A stretch of 64,000 bases of DNA from Marinobacter sediminum (GTDB lineage Bacteria; Pseudomonadota; Gammaproteobacteria; Pseudomonadales; Oleiphilaceae). Where the stretch lies: contig NZ_JAEMQH010000001.1 in assembly GCF_016820575.1 (NCBI RefSeq), positions 682,001-746,000 of the forward strand, given 5' to 3'. The position numbers and the translations under genes were made by a program. Positions 42,596 to 52,203 of the stretch are shown one piece after another. The stretch's first letter is position 1, and each line of letters opens with the position of its first letter. Below the pieces are notes generated by a model that was not told the origin of the DNA, made no database searches, and saw nothing but the letters and a program-made list of their open reading frames with translations.

Positions 42596-43082
42596 AGCTC
42601 GCTTCGACGTATCGAAAAGTCCCACGGCTTGGTGTTTGAAGTTGAGCTGAAACCGGAGCCGGATAGTGAAGGGCGTTATCAACTGACGCTCGTGTCCAGC
42701 TCGCAGTGGCGCGGGGCCCTGACCTTGAGGCTGTTGTCTCGGAAAACAACAGCCTGTCCCTGGCGGCAACCGTTGGCCGAGGTCTTCTCAAGGATCAGGC
42801 CAGTGGCTCGGAGACTGTCTATCGCTTTCAACAATATGAAGGCGAGTGGGAGTATGCCTTGGCGCGGACTCAGAGCACTGATTCAGAAGTGTTCGCTGGC
42901 CTGGAGGCAAGGGATTTTACCCGCACCGAACGATATGATCGGGAGCTGGATGAGCAGCTTCGAATGGTCGAGCTCGGATATCGACGTCTGGCTACCTGGA
43001 ATTAGGCCAGCCGCTCACCACTGACTCTGCCATTACCGACGAAGATAGCCGCTTCACTGGCCGTCTCACTCTTGGTTTCTGA
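42596..43082 (+). pseudogene. Second ShlB/FhaC gene with internal deletions
   Basis: Three pieces match the intact ShlB-type protein in order but in different frames: the end of the POTRA region (L-V-F-E-V-E-L-K-P-E-P near 42629), a barrel segment around 42706-42990 (S-L-S-L-A-A-T-V-G-R-G-L-L through E-L-D-E-Q-L-R-M-V-E-L-G), and the C-terminal strand near 43007-43082 (G-Q-P-L-T-T-D-S, then G-R-L-T-L-G-F and TGA). The N-terminus and most of the barrel are missing. Together with the neighbouring fecR remnant it is a decayed duplicate of the 39.2-42.0 kb divergent pair. Confidence 0.7.
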
Positions 43083-43155
43083 ACCCTTACCTCGGAACCC
43101 TGGCCTCTGAACCTGCCCAGTTTGAAACCCCGTCGGTTTTTCTGTAGCCTTTATT

Positions 43156-43175
43156 TTAATTGAACGTTCAATTAA
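43156..43175. promoter_or_regulatory. BetI operator palindrome
   Basis: TTAATTGAACGTTCAATTAA is a perfect 20-bp palindrome located 54 bp before betI. It matches the known BetI-binding sequence of the bet locus of other gammaproteobacteria. Choline should relieve repression of betIBA here. Confidence 0.85.
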
Positions 43176-43229
43176 TAAAAAATTGAGCGGACGGATGACC
43201 ATTGACTGGATGGAAGTAGCGAAGTCGCC

Positions 43230-43865
43230 ATGCCGAAAGTCGGAATGAAAGACACCCGCAAGCAACAGCTGATCGAAGCCACCATGCATTCGATTGCCGA
43301 GCTGGGTCTGCAGAACACCACCATCGTCAGCATCAGCAAACGGGCTGGCATGTCCTCGGGCATCATCAGCCATTACTTCGGTGGTAAGCAGGGCCTGATT
43401 GAAGCGGCACTGCGTTATTTACTGGATCAGCTCGGTAAGGAGCTGCGTGAGCGGATGGCAAAAACCGATGGATCGCCGGAGCAGCGTCTGGCTTGCATCA
43501 TCGAGTCGAATTTTTCCGATTTTCAGCGTTCTGCGCTGGCGGCCAAAACCTGGCTCAGTTTCTGGGCAAGATCCATGCACGAGCCGGGTCTTAAACGGCT
43601 GCAACAGATTAACAACGCCCGTCTGTACAGCAACCTGCGCTATTCCTTTGCTCAGGTGTTAACGCCCGAGGCGGCGACGGCGGCGGCCCGGCAAACGGCC
43701 GCCTTGATTGATGGTTTCTGGCTACGCAGTGCGATGAGCCTGGAGCCGGAAGAGAGTTTTCGGGCTGGCGAGAAGCTGTGTAAGCGTTTTGTTCAGGACG
43801 CCCTATCGCAAGCCAACACAATGAATTCAACACCTGCACCTGGAGGTTTTAAGTCTTATGGCTAA
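43230..43865 (+). CDS. betI: Transcriptional repressor BetI
   Basis: The 211-residue TetR-family protein has an N-terminal helix-turn-helix ([20 protein letters not shown]) and a BetI-type ligand domain ([12 protein letters not shown]). It represses the choline-to-betaine genes and releases the operator when choline is present. A perfect BetI palindrome lies upstream. Its stop overlaps the betB start by eight bases, so translation is coupled. C-terminal residues beyond the usual BetI end (after about 195) form a short tail produced by this overlap. Confidence 0.9.
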   Translation: MPKVGMKDTRKQQLIEATMHSIAELGLQNTTIVSISKRAGMSSGIISHYFGGKQGLIEAALRYLLDQLGKELRERMAKTDGSPEQRLACIIESNFSDFQRSALAAKTWLSFWARSMHEPGLKRLQQINNARLYSNLRYSFAQVLTPEAATAAARQTAALIDGFWLRSAMSLEPEESFRAGEKLCKRFVQDALSQANTMNSTPAPGGFKSYG

Positions 43866-45327
43866 CTCGGTCCCCCGTTTTCAGAATTTTGTCCACGGAC
43901 GTTTTCTCGCCAACAGCAGCGGTGAAACCTTCCCGGTGGTTAACCCGGCCACTGGTGAGGTCATCTACGAAGTAGAGGTGGCCGATGAGTCCGTGCAGCA
44001 GGCGGCCATTGAGAGTGCCCGGGCCGGTTTTGCCGAGTGGTCGGCAATGACCGCTATGGAACGCAGCCGCATCCTGCTCAAGGCGGTGGCGCTGTTGCGC
44101 GAGCGCAATGACGAACTGGCGGCCTGTGAAGTGCGGGACACCGGCAAGCCCTGGCAGGAAGCAGAAGCCGTGGACGTGGTCACCGGTACCGACGCTATTG
44201 AGTTTTTTGCCGGCCTGGCGCCCTCCATTGAAGGCAACCAGCAGGATCTGGGCGGTGATTTCTACTACACCCGCCGGGAGCCGCTGGGCATCTGCGCGGG
44301 TATTGGCGCCTGGAACTACCCGATCCAGATTGCCTGCTGGAAATCGGCACCGGCCCTGGCCTGTGGTAACGCGATGATTTTCAAGCCGTCGGAAGAGACG
44401 CCGATGGGTGCGATCAAGCTGGCGGAAATCTACATTGAAGCGGGCGTACCGGCGGGCGTGTTCAACGTGGTGCAGGGCGCAGCCGAGGTGGGCGCCTGGC
44501 TGACCCACGATCCGGCCATCGCCAAGGTTTCGTTCACGGGCGAAGTGGGCACCGGCAAGAAGGTCATGGAAGCGGCGTCCTCCACCTTAAAGGACGTTAC
44601 CATGGAGCTGGGCGGCAAGTCGCCGCTGATTATCTTTGACGACGCCGATCTCGAGAACGCCATCTCCGCCGCCATGGTGGGCAACTTCTACACCCAGGGT
44701 GAAATCTGCACCAACGGCACCCGGGTGTTTGTCCACGAGAATGTCTATGAGCGGTTCATGGATCGTCTGCTGGAGCGCACCCGCAAGAACATCAAGCCGG
44801 GTGACCCGATGAATCCGGACACCAACTTTGGTGCCCTGATCTCCGAAAAACATCGGGACCTGGTGCTGGACTACATCGCCAAGGGCTTGTCCGAGGGCGC
44901 CACCCTGACCCACGGCGGCCGTGCTTTTGCACCGGACGATTCCAAGGGTGGCTACTTTGTTGAGCCCACCATTTTCACCGACTGCACCGACGACATGACC
45001 ATCGTGCGGGAAGAAATCTTCGGCCCGGTGATGTCGGTTCTGACCTTCTCCGACGAGGACGAGGTGATCGCCCGCGCCAACGGTACCGACACCGGTCTGG
45101 CAGCTGGCGTGTTTACCAGTGATATCCGCCGTGCCCACCGGGTGATTCACCAGATCCAGGCCGGTATCTGCTGGATCAACAGCTACGGCGAGTCCCCGGC
45201 GGAAATGCCGGTCGGCGGCTACAAACTCTCCGGCATTGGCCGTGAGAACGGCAAGGTCACTCTTGACCACTACACCCAGATCAAGTCGGTGTACGTGGGC
45301 ATGAAAGACCTGGACGCGCCGTTCTAA
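43858..45327 (+). CDS. betB: Betaine aldehyde dehydrogenase BetB
   Basis: The 489-residue NAD(P)-dependent aldehyde dehydrogenase oxidises betaine aldehyde to glycine betaine. Motifs are [10 protein letters not shown] (catalytic Glu), Q-G-E-I-C-T-N-G-T (nucleophile Cys), and P-W-N-Y-P-type cofactor segment (A-W-N-Y-P-I-Q). Length and C-terminal [10 protein letters not shown] fit BetB closely. It starts inside the end of betI and is followed 27 bp later by betA; the cytoplasmic enzyme completes the second step of osmoprotectant synthesis. Confidence 0.95.
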   Translation: MANSVPRFQNFVHGRFLANSSGETFPVVNPATGEVIYEVEVADESVQQAAIESARAGFAEWSAMTAMERSRILLKAVALLRERNDELAACEVRDTGKPWQEAEAVDVVTGTDAIEFFAGLAPSIEGNQQDLGGDFYYTRREPLGICAGIGAWNYPIQIACWKSAPALACGNAMIFKPSEETPMGAIKLAEIYIEAGVPAGVFNVVQGAAEVGAWLTHDPAIAKVSFTGEVGTGKKVMEAASSTLKDVTMELGGKSPLIIFDDADLENAISAAMVGNFYTQGEICTNGTRVFVHENVYERFMDRLLERTRKNIKPGDPMNPDTNFGALISEKHRDLVLDYIAKGLSEGATLTHGGRAFAPDDSKGGYFVEPTIFTDCTDDMTIVREEIFGPVMSVLTFSDEDEVIARANGTDTGLAAGVFTSDIRRAHRVIHQIQAGICWINSYGESPAEMPVGGYKLSGIGRENGKVTLDHYTQIKSVYVGMKDLDAPF

Positions 45328-45354
45328 GCCAGTGACTCAACCGGGAGCTATTGC

Positions 45355-47040
45355 ATGACAGAAAACCGATACGACTACATCATTGTGGGGGCCGGTTCGG
45401 CCGGTTGCGTACTGGCGAACCGACTCACCGAGGACGCCCGGCACAAGGTGCTGCTGCTTGAAACCGGCGGCAGCGACAAGAGCATCTTTATCCAGATGCC
45501 GACCGCGTTGTCGATTCCGATGAACACCAAGAAGTTCGCCTGGCAGTTCGAGACTGAGCCTGAGCCGTTTCTGGATAACCGCCGCATGCACTGCCCCCGG
45601 GGCAAGGTGCTGGGTGGATCGTCCTCGATCAACGGCATGGTCTATGTCCGCGGTCACGCCCGCGACTTCGACGAGTGGGAGTCGGAAGGCGCTGAGGGTT
45701 GGAACTACCGGCAGGTGCTGCCTTACTTCAAGAAAGCCGAAACCTGGGCCTTTGGTGCCGACGACTACCGTGGCGGCACGGGTCCGCTCGGGGTCAATAA
45801 CGGCAACAATATGCAGAATCCGCTGTATCAGGCGTTTGTGGATGCCGGTGTCGATGCCGGTTATTTCCCGACCAAGGATTACAACGGCGCCCAGCAGGAA
45901 GGTTTCGGGGCCATGCACATGACGGTGAAAAACGGCCGTCGCTGGTCGACCGCCAACGCCTATCTGCGTCCGGCCATGGAGCGCCCGAACCTGACCGTGG
46001 TCACCCACGCTCTGGTGCACCAGGTGCTGCTCGACGGCAAAACTGCCACCGGCGTGCGCTACGAACAGGGCGGTAAGGTGCATGAGGCGAAAGCGGTGGA
46101 GGAAGTGATTCTGTCTGCCGGCTCCATCGGCTCGCCCCACCTGCTGCAGCTGTCCGGCATTGGCCAGCGCGAGGTGCTGGAGCAGGCCGGGATTGAGGTC
46201 AAACACGAACTGCCGGGCGTGGGTGAGAACCTGCAGGACCATCTGGAATTCTACTTCCAGTTCCGCTGCAACAAGCCCGTGTCGCTTAATGGCAAGCTGG
46301 ACTGGTGGAACAAGCTGAAAATTGGCCTGCGCTGGATCCTGAAGAAAGACGGTCTGGGCGCCACCAACCACTTCGAGTCCTGTGGCTTTATTCGCTCTAA
46401 GGCCGGCGTGGAGTGGCCGGACCTGCAATACCATTTCCTGCCGGCAGCCATGCGCTACGACGGCAAGGAAGCGTTTTCCGGGGATGGCTTCCAGCTGCAC
46501 ATCGGCCACAACAAGCCGAAGAGCCGTGGTTTTGTGCACGTGCAGTCGGCGGATCCGAAGCAGGCCCCGCGTATCCGGTTCAATTACCTGGAACACGAGG
46601 CCGACCGGGAAGGCTTCCGGGATTGCGTGCGTCTGACCCGTGAGATCATCAACCAGCCGGCCATGGACGAATATCGCGGCCCGGAGATTCAGCCCGGTGC
46701 CGAGGTACAGAGCGACGAAGAAATCGATGCCTTTGTCCGTCAGGCGGTGGAGAGCGCCTATCACCCTTCTTGCACCTGCAAGATGGGCACGGACGAGCGT
46801 GCGGTGGTCGATCCGGACACCCGGGTACGCGGCATCAAGAATCTGCGGGTGGTGGATTCGTCCATCTTCCCGACCATACCCAACGGCAACCTGAACGGCC
46901 CCACCATCATGGTGGCCGAGCGGGCAGCCGATCTGATTCGGGGCAGGGAGCCCCTGCAACCGTCTGACGCGCCTGTCGTTATGGATGACCAGTGGCAGGA
47001 CCGGCAGCGCCCGGGAGCCGCAAAGCGGGCTTTAAGCTAG
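45355..47040 (+). CDS. betA: Choline dehydrogenase BetA
   Basis: The 561-residue GMC-family flavoprotein oxidises choline to betaine aldehyde, feeding electrons into the membrane quinone pool. The FAD-binding motif [10 protein letters not shown] is at residues 9-18, followed by the GMC signature [13 protein letters not shown] and the active-site region H-P-S-C-T-C-K-M-G. It is membrane associated in related species. The gene follows betB by 27 bp and ends just before a strong hairpin. Confidence 0.95.
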   Translation: MTENRYDYIIVGAGSAGCVLANRLTEDARHKVLLLETGGSDKSIFIQMPTALSIPMNTKKFAWQFETEPEPFLDNRRMHCPRGKVLGGSSSINGMVYVRGHARDFDEWESEGAEGWNYRQVLPYFKKAETWAFGADDYRGGTGPLGVNNGNNMQNPLYQAFVDAGVDAGYFPTKDYNGAQQEGFGAMHMTVKNGRRWSTANAYLRPAMERPNLTVVTHALVHQVLLDGKTATGVRYEQGGKVHEAKAVEEVILSAGSIGSPHLLQLSGIGQREVLEQAGIEVKHELPGVGENLQDHLEFYFQFRCNKPVSLNGKLDWWNKLKIGLRWILKKDGLGATNHFESCGFIRSKAGVEWPDLQYHFLPAAMRYDGKEAFSGDGFQLHIGHNKPKSRGFVHVQSADPKQAPRIRFNYLEHEADREGFRDCVRLTREIINQPAMDEYRGPEIQPGAEVQSDEEIDAFVRQAVESAYHPSCTCKMGTDERAVVDPDTRVRGIKNLRVVDSSIFPTIPNGNLNGPTIMVAERAADLIRGREPLQPSDAPVVMDDQWQDRQRPGAAKRALS

Positions 47041-47059
47041 CGCGGCCCGCGCGCTCCCA

Positions 47060-47087
47060 CCCGGAGGTGCAATGCCTCCGGGGTTTT
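47060..47087 (+). terminator. Terminator after betIBA
   Basis: CCCGGAGG and CCTCCGGG pair around a 7-base loop and are followed by GTTTT. A second, weaker hairpin (ACGACTG/CAGTCGT followed by TTTT) lies near 47117-47138. Together they separate betA from the transporter gene. Confidence 0.75.
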
Positions 47088-47236
47088 GCAAACCATCAGG
47101 ATTTCCCTATCAGCGCGACGACTGTGCCAGTCGTTTTCTGGGCGCCAGATAGGCAAGTCCTGGCCCGTCAAAAGTAACGCGGGGGTTTGTGTCCGATTCG
47201 AATGAGCAACAGCTTCAAAGTAGAGGAGGAACACCC

Positions 47237-47281
47237 ATGCTGTTCACAATTAACAACAACCGAAAACGGAGGCCGTTATGA
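47237..47281 (+). CDS. 14-codon leader peptide before the BCCT-like gene
   Basis: ATG 47237 has a very strong GAGGAGGA eight bases upstream and reads M-L-F-T-I-N-N-N-R-K-R-R-P-L to a TGA at 47279-47281 that overlaps the transporter ATG (ATGA at 47278-47281). The transporter start itself has CGGAGG inside this leader. Such an arrangement couples translation of the two frames; the run of Asn and basic codons could also pause ribosomes. Confidence 0.6.
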   Translation: MLFTINNNRKRRPL

Positions 47282-48495
47282 CACTCTGGTTATCAACCGG
47301 TCTAATCTTTACCTTCGCAGCCATCGCGCTGATTCTGTACAAGTGGTGGGATGTGCAGTGCATCGGTGTGACGCCGGTTCGCACGCTTACCTTCATTGCG
47401 ATCCTGTTCACCTCCGGTCTGGATGTGGGCCTGATCATGTTCCCGCTGACCGAGTTCGGCGGCTACGGCAACGTTTCGGAGAACCCGGAATACGGCTTTG
47501 CCAATCCGCTGGCTATTGAATTTGGTTTTTGGGCCTTCCTGATCTGGGGCTTCTATTTCCTGACCTGCTTCTACTTCGCGATCATCGAGCCGCGGGTGAA
47601 GTTCTTTGAGATCCCAGTGGTGAAAGTGGTCAACAACGTAGTGATTATCGGCACCTGTGCCTTTACCGCCTACCTGCTGCTGGTGAACCTGCCCTGGTAC
47701 CTGCCGCAGATCGGCGACGGCGAATCGGTGGTGCCCACGTTCTACGCCATCGTGTTTGCCTCGATCGGGCTGGCGGTATACTCCAGCTCGAAGATCAAAT
47801 ACGTCCGGATCCTGAGCCTGAGTTCCAGTGTGCTGTTTATTGCCCTGATCGCCGGGATGTGGGTGCGGGCGTTTGCCCTCGGTGATGGTTCTCCGGGCGA
47901 CTTTTTCGGCACCGTTGGCCTGTTGGGTGAGTACTTCACCAACATTCACCAGTTCGTGCTGCCGATCAACGATTACCACGAGTTCTACCTGTTCTGGTGG
48001 TTCGCCTGGAGCATCATGATTGGCCAGTTCACCGCTCGCTTTGTCAGTGGCATCAAGACCTGGCAGTTGCTGATTGCCATGCTGGTGGTGCCGTCCATCG
48101 CCATCGGCGTGTGGTTCTCGGTGCTGTTCCATTACCATGACGAAGGCCTGCAGGTGGCGGCGATTACCAATCTCGCCATGATCACCGTGGGTGTGCTGAT
48201 GGTGGTGAACTCGCTGGATTCCCTGATCCGGCTGTACACCGATAACCTGAACCTGACGGCCGAGCGCCTGGGTCGGTTTAACTACGTGCTGTTCAATCTG
48301 GTGGCGATGATTGGCCTGACCATGCTGTTCCAGCTCGACTTCCTGCGGATTCAGTGGGTCGGCGCGCTGGTGATCGCCCTGTACTTCGGCTGTTTCGCTT
48401 ACATCTTGGCGACAAAACGCAGCGAAGTGGCGGCCATCAAGGGCTCGCCGGAAGAGAACATACTGGACTACCAGAAGGTCGAACTCGCCAACTGA
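47278..48495 (+). CDS. BCCT-like (betaine/choline/carnitine) transporter, short form
   Basis: The 405-residue protein has about 11 membrane helices. One segment, F-W-W-F-A-W-S-I-M-I-G-Q-F-T-A-R-F-V-S-G, matches the BCCT signature in helix 8 of BetT/BetP. It lacks the long extra termini of classic BCCT proteins (over 500 residues) and is therefore a divergent or reduced member. Its position after betIBA fits choline or betaine uptake. It lies 237 bp after betA, behind a terminator, so it has its own promoter; no BetI palindrome is seen there. The ATG overlaps the stop of a 14-codon leader peptide. Confidence 0.65.
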   Translation: MTLWLSTGLIFTFAAIALILYKWWDVQCIGVTPVRTLTFIAILFTSGLDVGLIMFPLTEFGGYGNVSENPEYGFANPLAIEFGFWAFLIWGFYFLTCFYFAIIEPRVKFFEIPVVKVVNNVVIIGTCAFTAYLLLVNLPWYLPQIGDGESVVPTFYAIVFASIGLAVYSSSKIKYVRILSLSSSVLFIALIAGMWVRAFALGDGSPGDFFGTVGLLGEYFTNIHQFVLPINDYHEFYLFWWFAWSIMIGQFTARFVSGIKTWQLLIAMLVVPSIAIGVWFSVLFHYHDEGLQVAAITNLAMITVGVLMVVNSLDSLIRLYTDNLNLTAERLGRFNYVLFNLVAMIGLTMLFQLDFLRIQWVGALVIALYFGCFAYILATKRSEVAAIKGSPEENILDYQKVELAN

Positions 48496-48523
48496 TCCGT
48501 CAGGCGTTGTTCATGATGTTAAG

Positions 48524-48560
48524 AAAGCAGGCCGGTCCATGGGACCGGCCTGCTTTTTTT
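48524..48560 (+). terminator. Rho-independent terminator of the transporter gene
   Basis: A 15-bp stem (AAGCAGGCCGGTCCC type arms, with GGGACCGGCCTGCTT) around a 3-base loop, followed by a long T-tract. It closes the transporter transcript 28 bp after its stop. Confidence 0.9.
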
Positions 48561-48592
48561 ATGCCCGAGAATTACCTGAGCTCGGGGCGGTT

Positions 48593-50695
48593 TCAGTCAC
48601 AGCCGGGCAACTGGTTGATCCAGTCCGCCACCAGCTCGGCGCCCCGGGTATCCACTTGCAGGGTACTGAAAGGAGGCATGCGATTGCTGTCTGTGACCAC
48701 CATTCTCAGGTGCAGCAGCGAGTTGTCTGCATCTCCGGGCTGCACCAGCTGAGCGCCGGTGCGGCCCAGATCACCATTGGCAGGCTCCACACCGCAGGTT
48801 CCGGTGGCGTTCAGTGGCGTGGTGGCCCGTAAATCCATGGTGCTCTGGCTGGTGCCGCCCGGCCGGTGGCAATGGCTGCAATTGCTGTGCAGGTAGCTAC
48901 GGGCCCGATCCTCGAGTGTGGCGCTGGTGTCGGAGCTTTGGCTCAGGCGCCGGCTGCGCTCGGCCGATGTGGGCGGCACCTCGAAGGCACCAATGGCGGC
49001 CAGGGTGTCGAGCTGGTTGGCACTGATGCCGGTCTGTGGATAAGTCAGGTTGCTGTTGAGTTGGTCGGTTTCCAGCCCAAGGCTGGAGCCAGCTGCCGTG
49101 GTGTGGCACTGGTTGCATTCGCCGGCCGAGGGGTAGTGCCAGAGCTGGCCTCCCACATCCACGTCCTGGCCGCCGCTGACCAACTGGGCGTCGGTGCCGG
49201 CGTCGTTCCATTGGTAACTGTAACCAGACCAGCTGCCGTCGGCCCTGTGCAGGTACAGGCGGGTTTCAACCGGCCCCTGGTCTAGGGCGAAGTGCTTGAC
49301 CAGGACCGAGCCCCGCGGCAACTGAAAGTCGCCCTGGGCGTCGATGGTGATGCGGGTGTTGTCTGGCAAGGCCAGATAGCGGGTTTTCTCGGCGCCGTCA
49401 GACCAGAAGGCTTCTATCGGGCGATAGGGGATCAGCCCGTCGGCAGGTTGCCAGGGCGCGTTGGCCTGCACGCAGCCGGTGGCTGACAGCTGTTGCGGCA
49501 ACTCGGTGTCCACCGTTACCGGATCAATCCGGAACAGCCCGGTAGTGGTGACCAGGTACAGCTCGCCCTGGTTGTCCTGGCCAAAGGAGGCGACATTGCG
49601 GCCAGTCTCCAGCAGGGTTCGGCGCTGGTAACTGCCATTGGATTGGCGCTCCAGCGCCCAGAGCGTGCCCGAGCCATAATCCGAGAACAGGTAGTCGCCT
49701 TGCAGTGCCGGAATGTTACTGCCCCGGTAGACGAACCCGCCGGTGACGGAGATGCCGTCTGAGCGGCCATAGGCGTGCACCGGGTCGATGAGCTGGCCTG
49801 GCGCACTGCAACTGTTGCTGGTGCGCTCGAAGCCTTCGTAGCAGCGCCAGCCGTAGTTGCCGCCCCGGGTAATGATATCGATTTCTTCAAAAGCACTCTG
49901 GCCAACATCACCGGCCCAGAGGGCACCGGTGTCGCGATCAAAACTCCAGCGCCAGGGGTTGCGCAGGCCGTAGGCGTAGATCTCAGGCACAGAGCCTGAG
50001 ACACCGTTGTTGGCCGGGCTGCCATCGGCGTTGTAGCGGAGCATCTTGCCCAGCCTTATCGATAGATCCTGGGCCCGGTTGCCCGGGTCGTTGCTGGAAC
50101 CGCCATCGCCCAGGCCCACGTACAGCAGACCGTCCGGGCCGAAGGCGATGTGGCCGCCATTGTGGTTGCTGAAAGGTTGCGGCTGTTCCATCAGGTTGGC
50201 CCGGACCAGGCTGCCGGCTCCGTCGCCACGCAGACTCAGGCCGTCATCGATGGATTCAAAGCGGGCGACGTAGGAGGTGACGCCGGGGCCCTGGGTAAAT
50301 GACAGGTACAGGTAGCCATTGGTTGCAAAGTCTGGATCGAACGCCATGCCCAACAGGCCGCATTCCGAACAGTCGCTGAGGGAATAGAAATCGGTCAGGT
50401 CCACCAGTTCCGTGCGGGTGTCGTTGGCGAGATTGACCCGATACACGGTGCCACCCTGCTCAATAACGTAGAAAATACCGGCAAGGTCAGGGTGGGGCAG
50501 CATCAATAGCGGGGCCGTAAACGTCAGGGACGGTGCGAGGGCGGTTAGCTGTACCTCGCCTGAGCCCTCAAAGGCCAGGCAGGTGCTATTGCTGGGCCGC
50601 TCCCGCAGGCCAACAACGGTATTATCAGAGCTACCGCCTGAACCGCCGCAGGCGGTGAGTGTCAGGCAGAGGAGTAGTAGAAGGCCTGGTCGCAT
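48593..50695 (-). CDS. PQQ-type sugar dehydrogenase lipoprotein with haem motifs
   Basis: The 700-residue protein has a lipoprotein signal (L-T-A-C-G-G) and a six-bladed propeller of the soluble aldose/glucose-sorbosone dehydrogenase type (G-L-L-G-M-A-F-D-P, N-H-N-G-G-H-I-A-F-G-P-D-G, Y-A-Y-G-L-R-N-P-W-R-W-S-F-D). A C-terminal domain of about 270 residues carries two C-x-x-C-H haem motifs (E-C-N-Q-C-H-T and N-C-S-H-C-H-R), as in SO2930-type proteins. It should oxidise a sugar or alcohol outside the inner membrane and pass electrons to a c-type cytochrome domain. It is a single gene on the minus strand. Confidence 0.75.
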   Translation of the reverse strand: MRPGLLLLLCLTLTACGGSGGSSDNTVVGLRERPSNSTCLAFEGSGEVQLTALAPSLTFTAPLLMLPHPDLAGIFYVIEQGGTVYRVNLANDTRTELVDLTDFYSLSDCSECGLLGMAFDPDFATNGYLYLSFTQGPGVTSYVARFESIDDGLSLRGDGAGSLVRANLMEQPQPFSNHNGGHIAFGPDGLLYVGLGDGGSSNDPGNRAQDLSIRLGKMLRYNADGSPANNGVSGSVPEIYAYGLRNPWRWSFDRDTGALWAGDVGQSAFEEIDIITRGGNYGWRCYEGFERTSNSCSAPGQLIDPVHAYGRSDGISVTGGFVYRGSNIPALQGDYLFSDYGSGTLWALERQSNGSYQRRTLLETGRNVASFGQDNQGELYLVTTTGLFRIDPVTVDTELPQQLSATGCVQANAPWQPADGLIPYRPIEAFWSDGAEKTRYLALPDNTRITIDAQGDFQLPRGSVLVKHFALDQGPVETRLYLHRADGSWSGYSYQWNDAGTDAQLVSGGQDVDVGGQLWHYPSAGECNQCHTTAAGSSLGLETDQLNSNLTYPQTGISANQLDTLAAIGAFEVPPTSAERSRRLSQSSDTSATLEDRARSYLHSNCSHCHRPGGTSQSTMDLRATTPLNATGTCGVEPANGDLGRTGAQLVQPGDADNSLLHLRMVVTDSNRMPPFSTLQVDTRGAELVADWINQLPGCD

Positions 50696-50851
50696 AGCCC
50701 GGTTCCTCCCGGCAGAGTGTTAAGTTTAGCCCATCGTTATTCCGTCACATGTTGAAGTTAGTATTTCCGTCTCCATAAACAGGGTGGCAGCCGCCTGAAT
50801 TCCCGGCTTGGCCGCTTGTTGTCCGGAGGCTCTGTTGTTCCTCCACTGAAA

Positions 50852-50888
50852 ATAGGCAATGCCTATCTTTGGGTTGGGAATTATCAAT
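50852..50888 (+). promoter_or_regulatory. OxyR-like site upstream of ahpC
   Basis: ATAG, seven bases, CTAT, seven bases, TTGG, seven bases, CAAT: the first dyad is exact and the second degenerate, the spacing that OxyR tetramers recognise. It ends 81 bp before the ahpC ATG. The same 37-bp layout precedes ahpF. Confidence 0.5.
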
Positions 50889-50969
50889 TTTATCCTGGTG
50901 CCCTCGTCTCGTACTCTGGGCGCCGTTATCCAATAGATCCTTGAATCCACTAATGAGGAGTGTTCTTTA

Positions 50970-51533
50970 ATGGGCATTATCAACAGCGAAATTAAGCCGT
51001 TTAACGCAACTGCCTTTAAACAGGGCGAGTTTGTCGAGATCAGCGAAGCCGACGTGAAGGGCAAGTGGGCGATCTTCTTCTTCTACCCAGCCGACTTCAC
51101 CTTCGTATGCCCGACCGAGCTGGGCGACGTTGCCGACAAGTACGAAGAACTGCAGAAGCTGGGCGTTGAAGTGTTCTCCGTGTCTACTGACACCCACTTC
51201 ACCCACAAAGCGTGGCACAGCAGCTCCGACACCATCGGCAAGATCAACTACTACATGGTTGGCGACCAGAACGGTTCCATCACCAACAACTTCGGCGTAA
51301 TGCGCGAAGGTCAGGGCCTGGCCGACCGTGCCACTTTCCTGATCGATCCGGATGGCGTCATCCAGGCGATGGAAATCACTGCTGAAGGCATCGGCCGTGA
51401 CGCTGACGACCTGATGCGTAAAGTGAAGGCCGCCCAGTACGTGCGTAACCACCCGGGTGAAGTTTGCCCTGCGAAGTGGAAAGAAGGCGAAGAGACGCTG
51501 ACTCCGTCACTGGACCTGGTCGGCAAGATCTAA
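50970..51533 (+). CDS. ahpC: Alkyl hydroperoxide reductase AhpC
   Basis: The 187-residue typical 2-Cys peroxiredoxin reduces hydrogen peroxide and organic peroxides. The peroxidatic Cys lies in F-T-F-V-C-P-T-E-L (about residue 47) and the resolving Cys in G-E-V-C-P-A-K-W. AhpF at 55959 is the expected reductase partner, and both have similar OxyR-like sites. A hairpin terminator follows. Confidence 0.95.
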   Translation: MGIINSEIKPFNATAFKQGEFVEISEADVKGKWAIFFFYPADFTFVCPTELGDVADKYEELQKLGVEVFSVSTDTHFTHKAWHSSSDTIGKINYYMVGDQNGSITNNFGVMREGQGLADRATFLIDPDGVIQAMEITAEGIGRDADDLMRKVKAAQYVRNHPGEVCPAKWKEGEETLTPSLDLVGKI

Positions 51534-51589
51534 GTTTCCCACTCAGGTGAAACCATAGATCAGGGCCTGCGTTGCAGGCCCACGATTGA

Positions 51590-51616
51590 AAAACCCCGGT
51601 TCTGCCGGGGTTTTTT
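51590..51616 (+). terminator. Terminator after ahpC
   Basis: AAAACCCCGG and CCGGGGTTTT pair around a 5-base loop, followed by a T-run. A GC-rich hairpin without a T-run (GGGCCTGC/GCAGGCCC) precedes it at 51563-51581. It also serves the convergent peroxiredoxin gene. Confidence 0.85.
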
Positions 51617-51661
51617 GCATCTGAAAGGAAGGAAATGCCGACGGAAAAGCCGGAGGCAGCG

Positions 51662-52138
51662 TTACAGTGCGGCCAGAATGGCTTCCGAGCTGGTGGTTTC
51701 CAGGCCCTTTTCATCGATGTTCAGCACTTCAACCACGCCATCGTTCACGATCATGGCGTAGCGTTGGCTGCGAATGCCCATCTGGCTGGCGGTTCGATCC
51801 TGGGTCAGACCAACGGCCTTGGCGAACTCAGCCAGACCATCGGCGAGCATGATGATCTGCTCGGCGTTATGGGCCTTGCCCCAGGCATCCATCACGAAGG
51901 TGTCGTTGACCGAGGTGCAGATAATGCTGTCGACGCCCTTGGCCTTCAGTTTATCGGCATCGACTACGAAGCCGGGTAGGTGCGCGGCGGAGCAGGTTGG
52001 GGTAAAGGCTCCGGGCACCGCGAACAGCACCACTTTCTTGCCGGCAAACAGGTCGCCGGTCTGTACTTTCTCCGGGCCGTTGCTGCCCATCACCTGCAGT
52101 TCAATGTTGGGTAACAGCTCGCCTACCTGAATCGTCAT
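51662..52138 (-). CDS. Peroxiredoxin, Prx5/redoxin type
   Basis: The 158-residue protein has the Prx5 active-site motif V-P-G-A-F-T-P-T-C-S and no N-terminal signal; the second half (I-R-S-Q-R-Y-A-M-I-V-N-D-G-V-V) matches the same subfamily, which uses glutathione or glutaredoxin as reductant. It converges with ahpC and shares its terminator region, so two peroxidases are neighbours here. The stretch upstream has no clear OxyR site. Confidence 0.85.
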   Translation of the reverse strand: MTIQVGELLPNIELQVMGSNGPEKVQTGDLFAGKKVVLFAVPGAFTPTCSAAHLPGFVVDADKLKAKGVDSIICTSVNDTFVMDAWGKAHNAEQIIMLADGLAEFAKAVGLTQDRTASQMGIRSQRYAMIVNDGVVEVLNIDEKGLETTSSEAILAAL

Positions 52139-52203
52139 GTACCTACTCCGCTGGGGGATATTATTGAATGGTTCACTCTCATTACTCGCAGCAGTGGTAT
52201 GGA

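Noticed and set aside
45337..46959. 540-codon open frame antisense to betA
   Set aside because: It lies entirely opposite betA, and GC-rich third positions in betA create long antisense frames; no ribosome-binding site or known domain.
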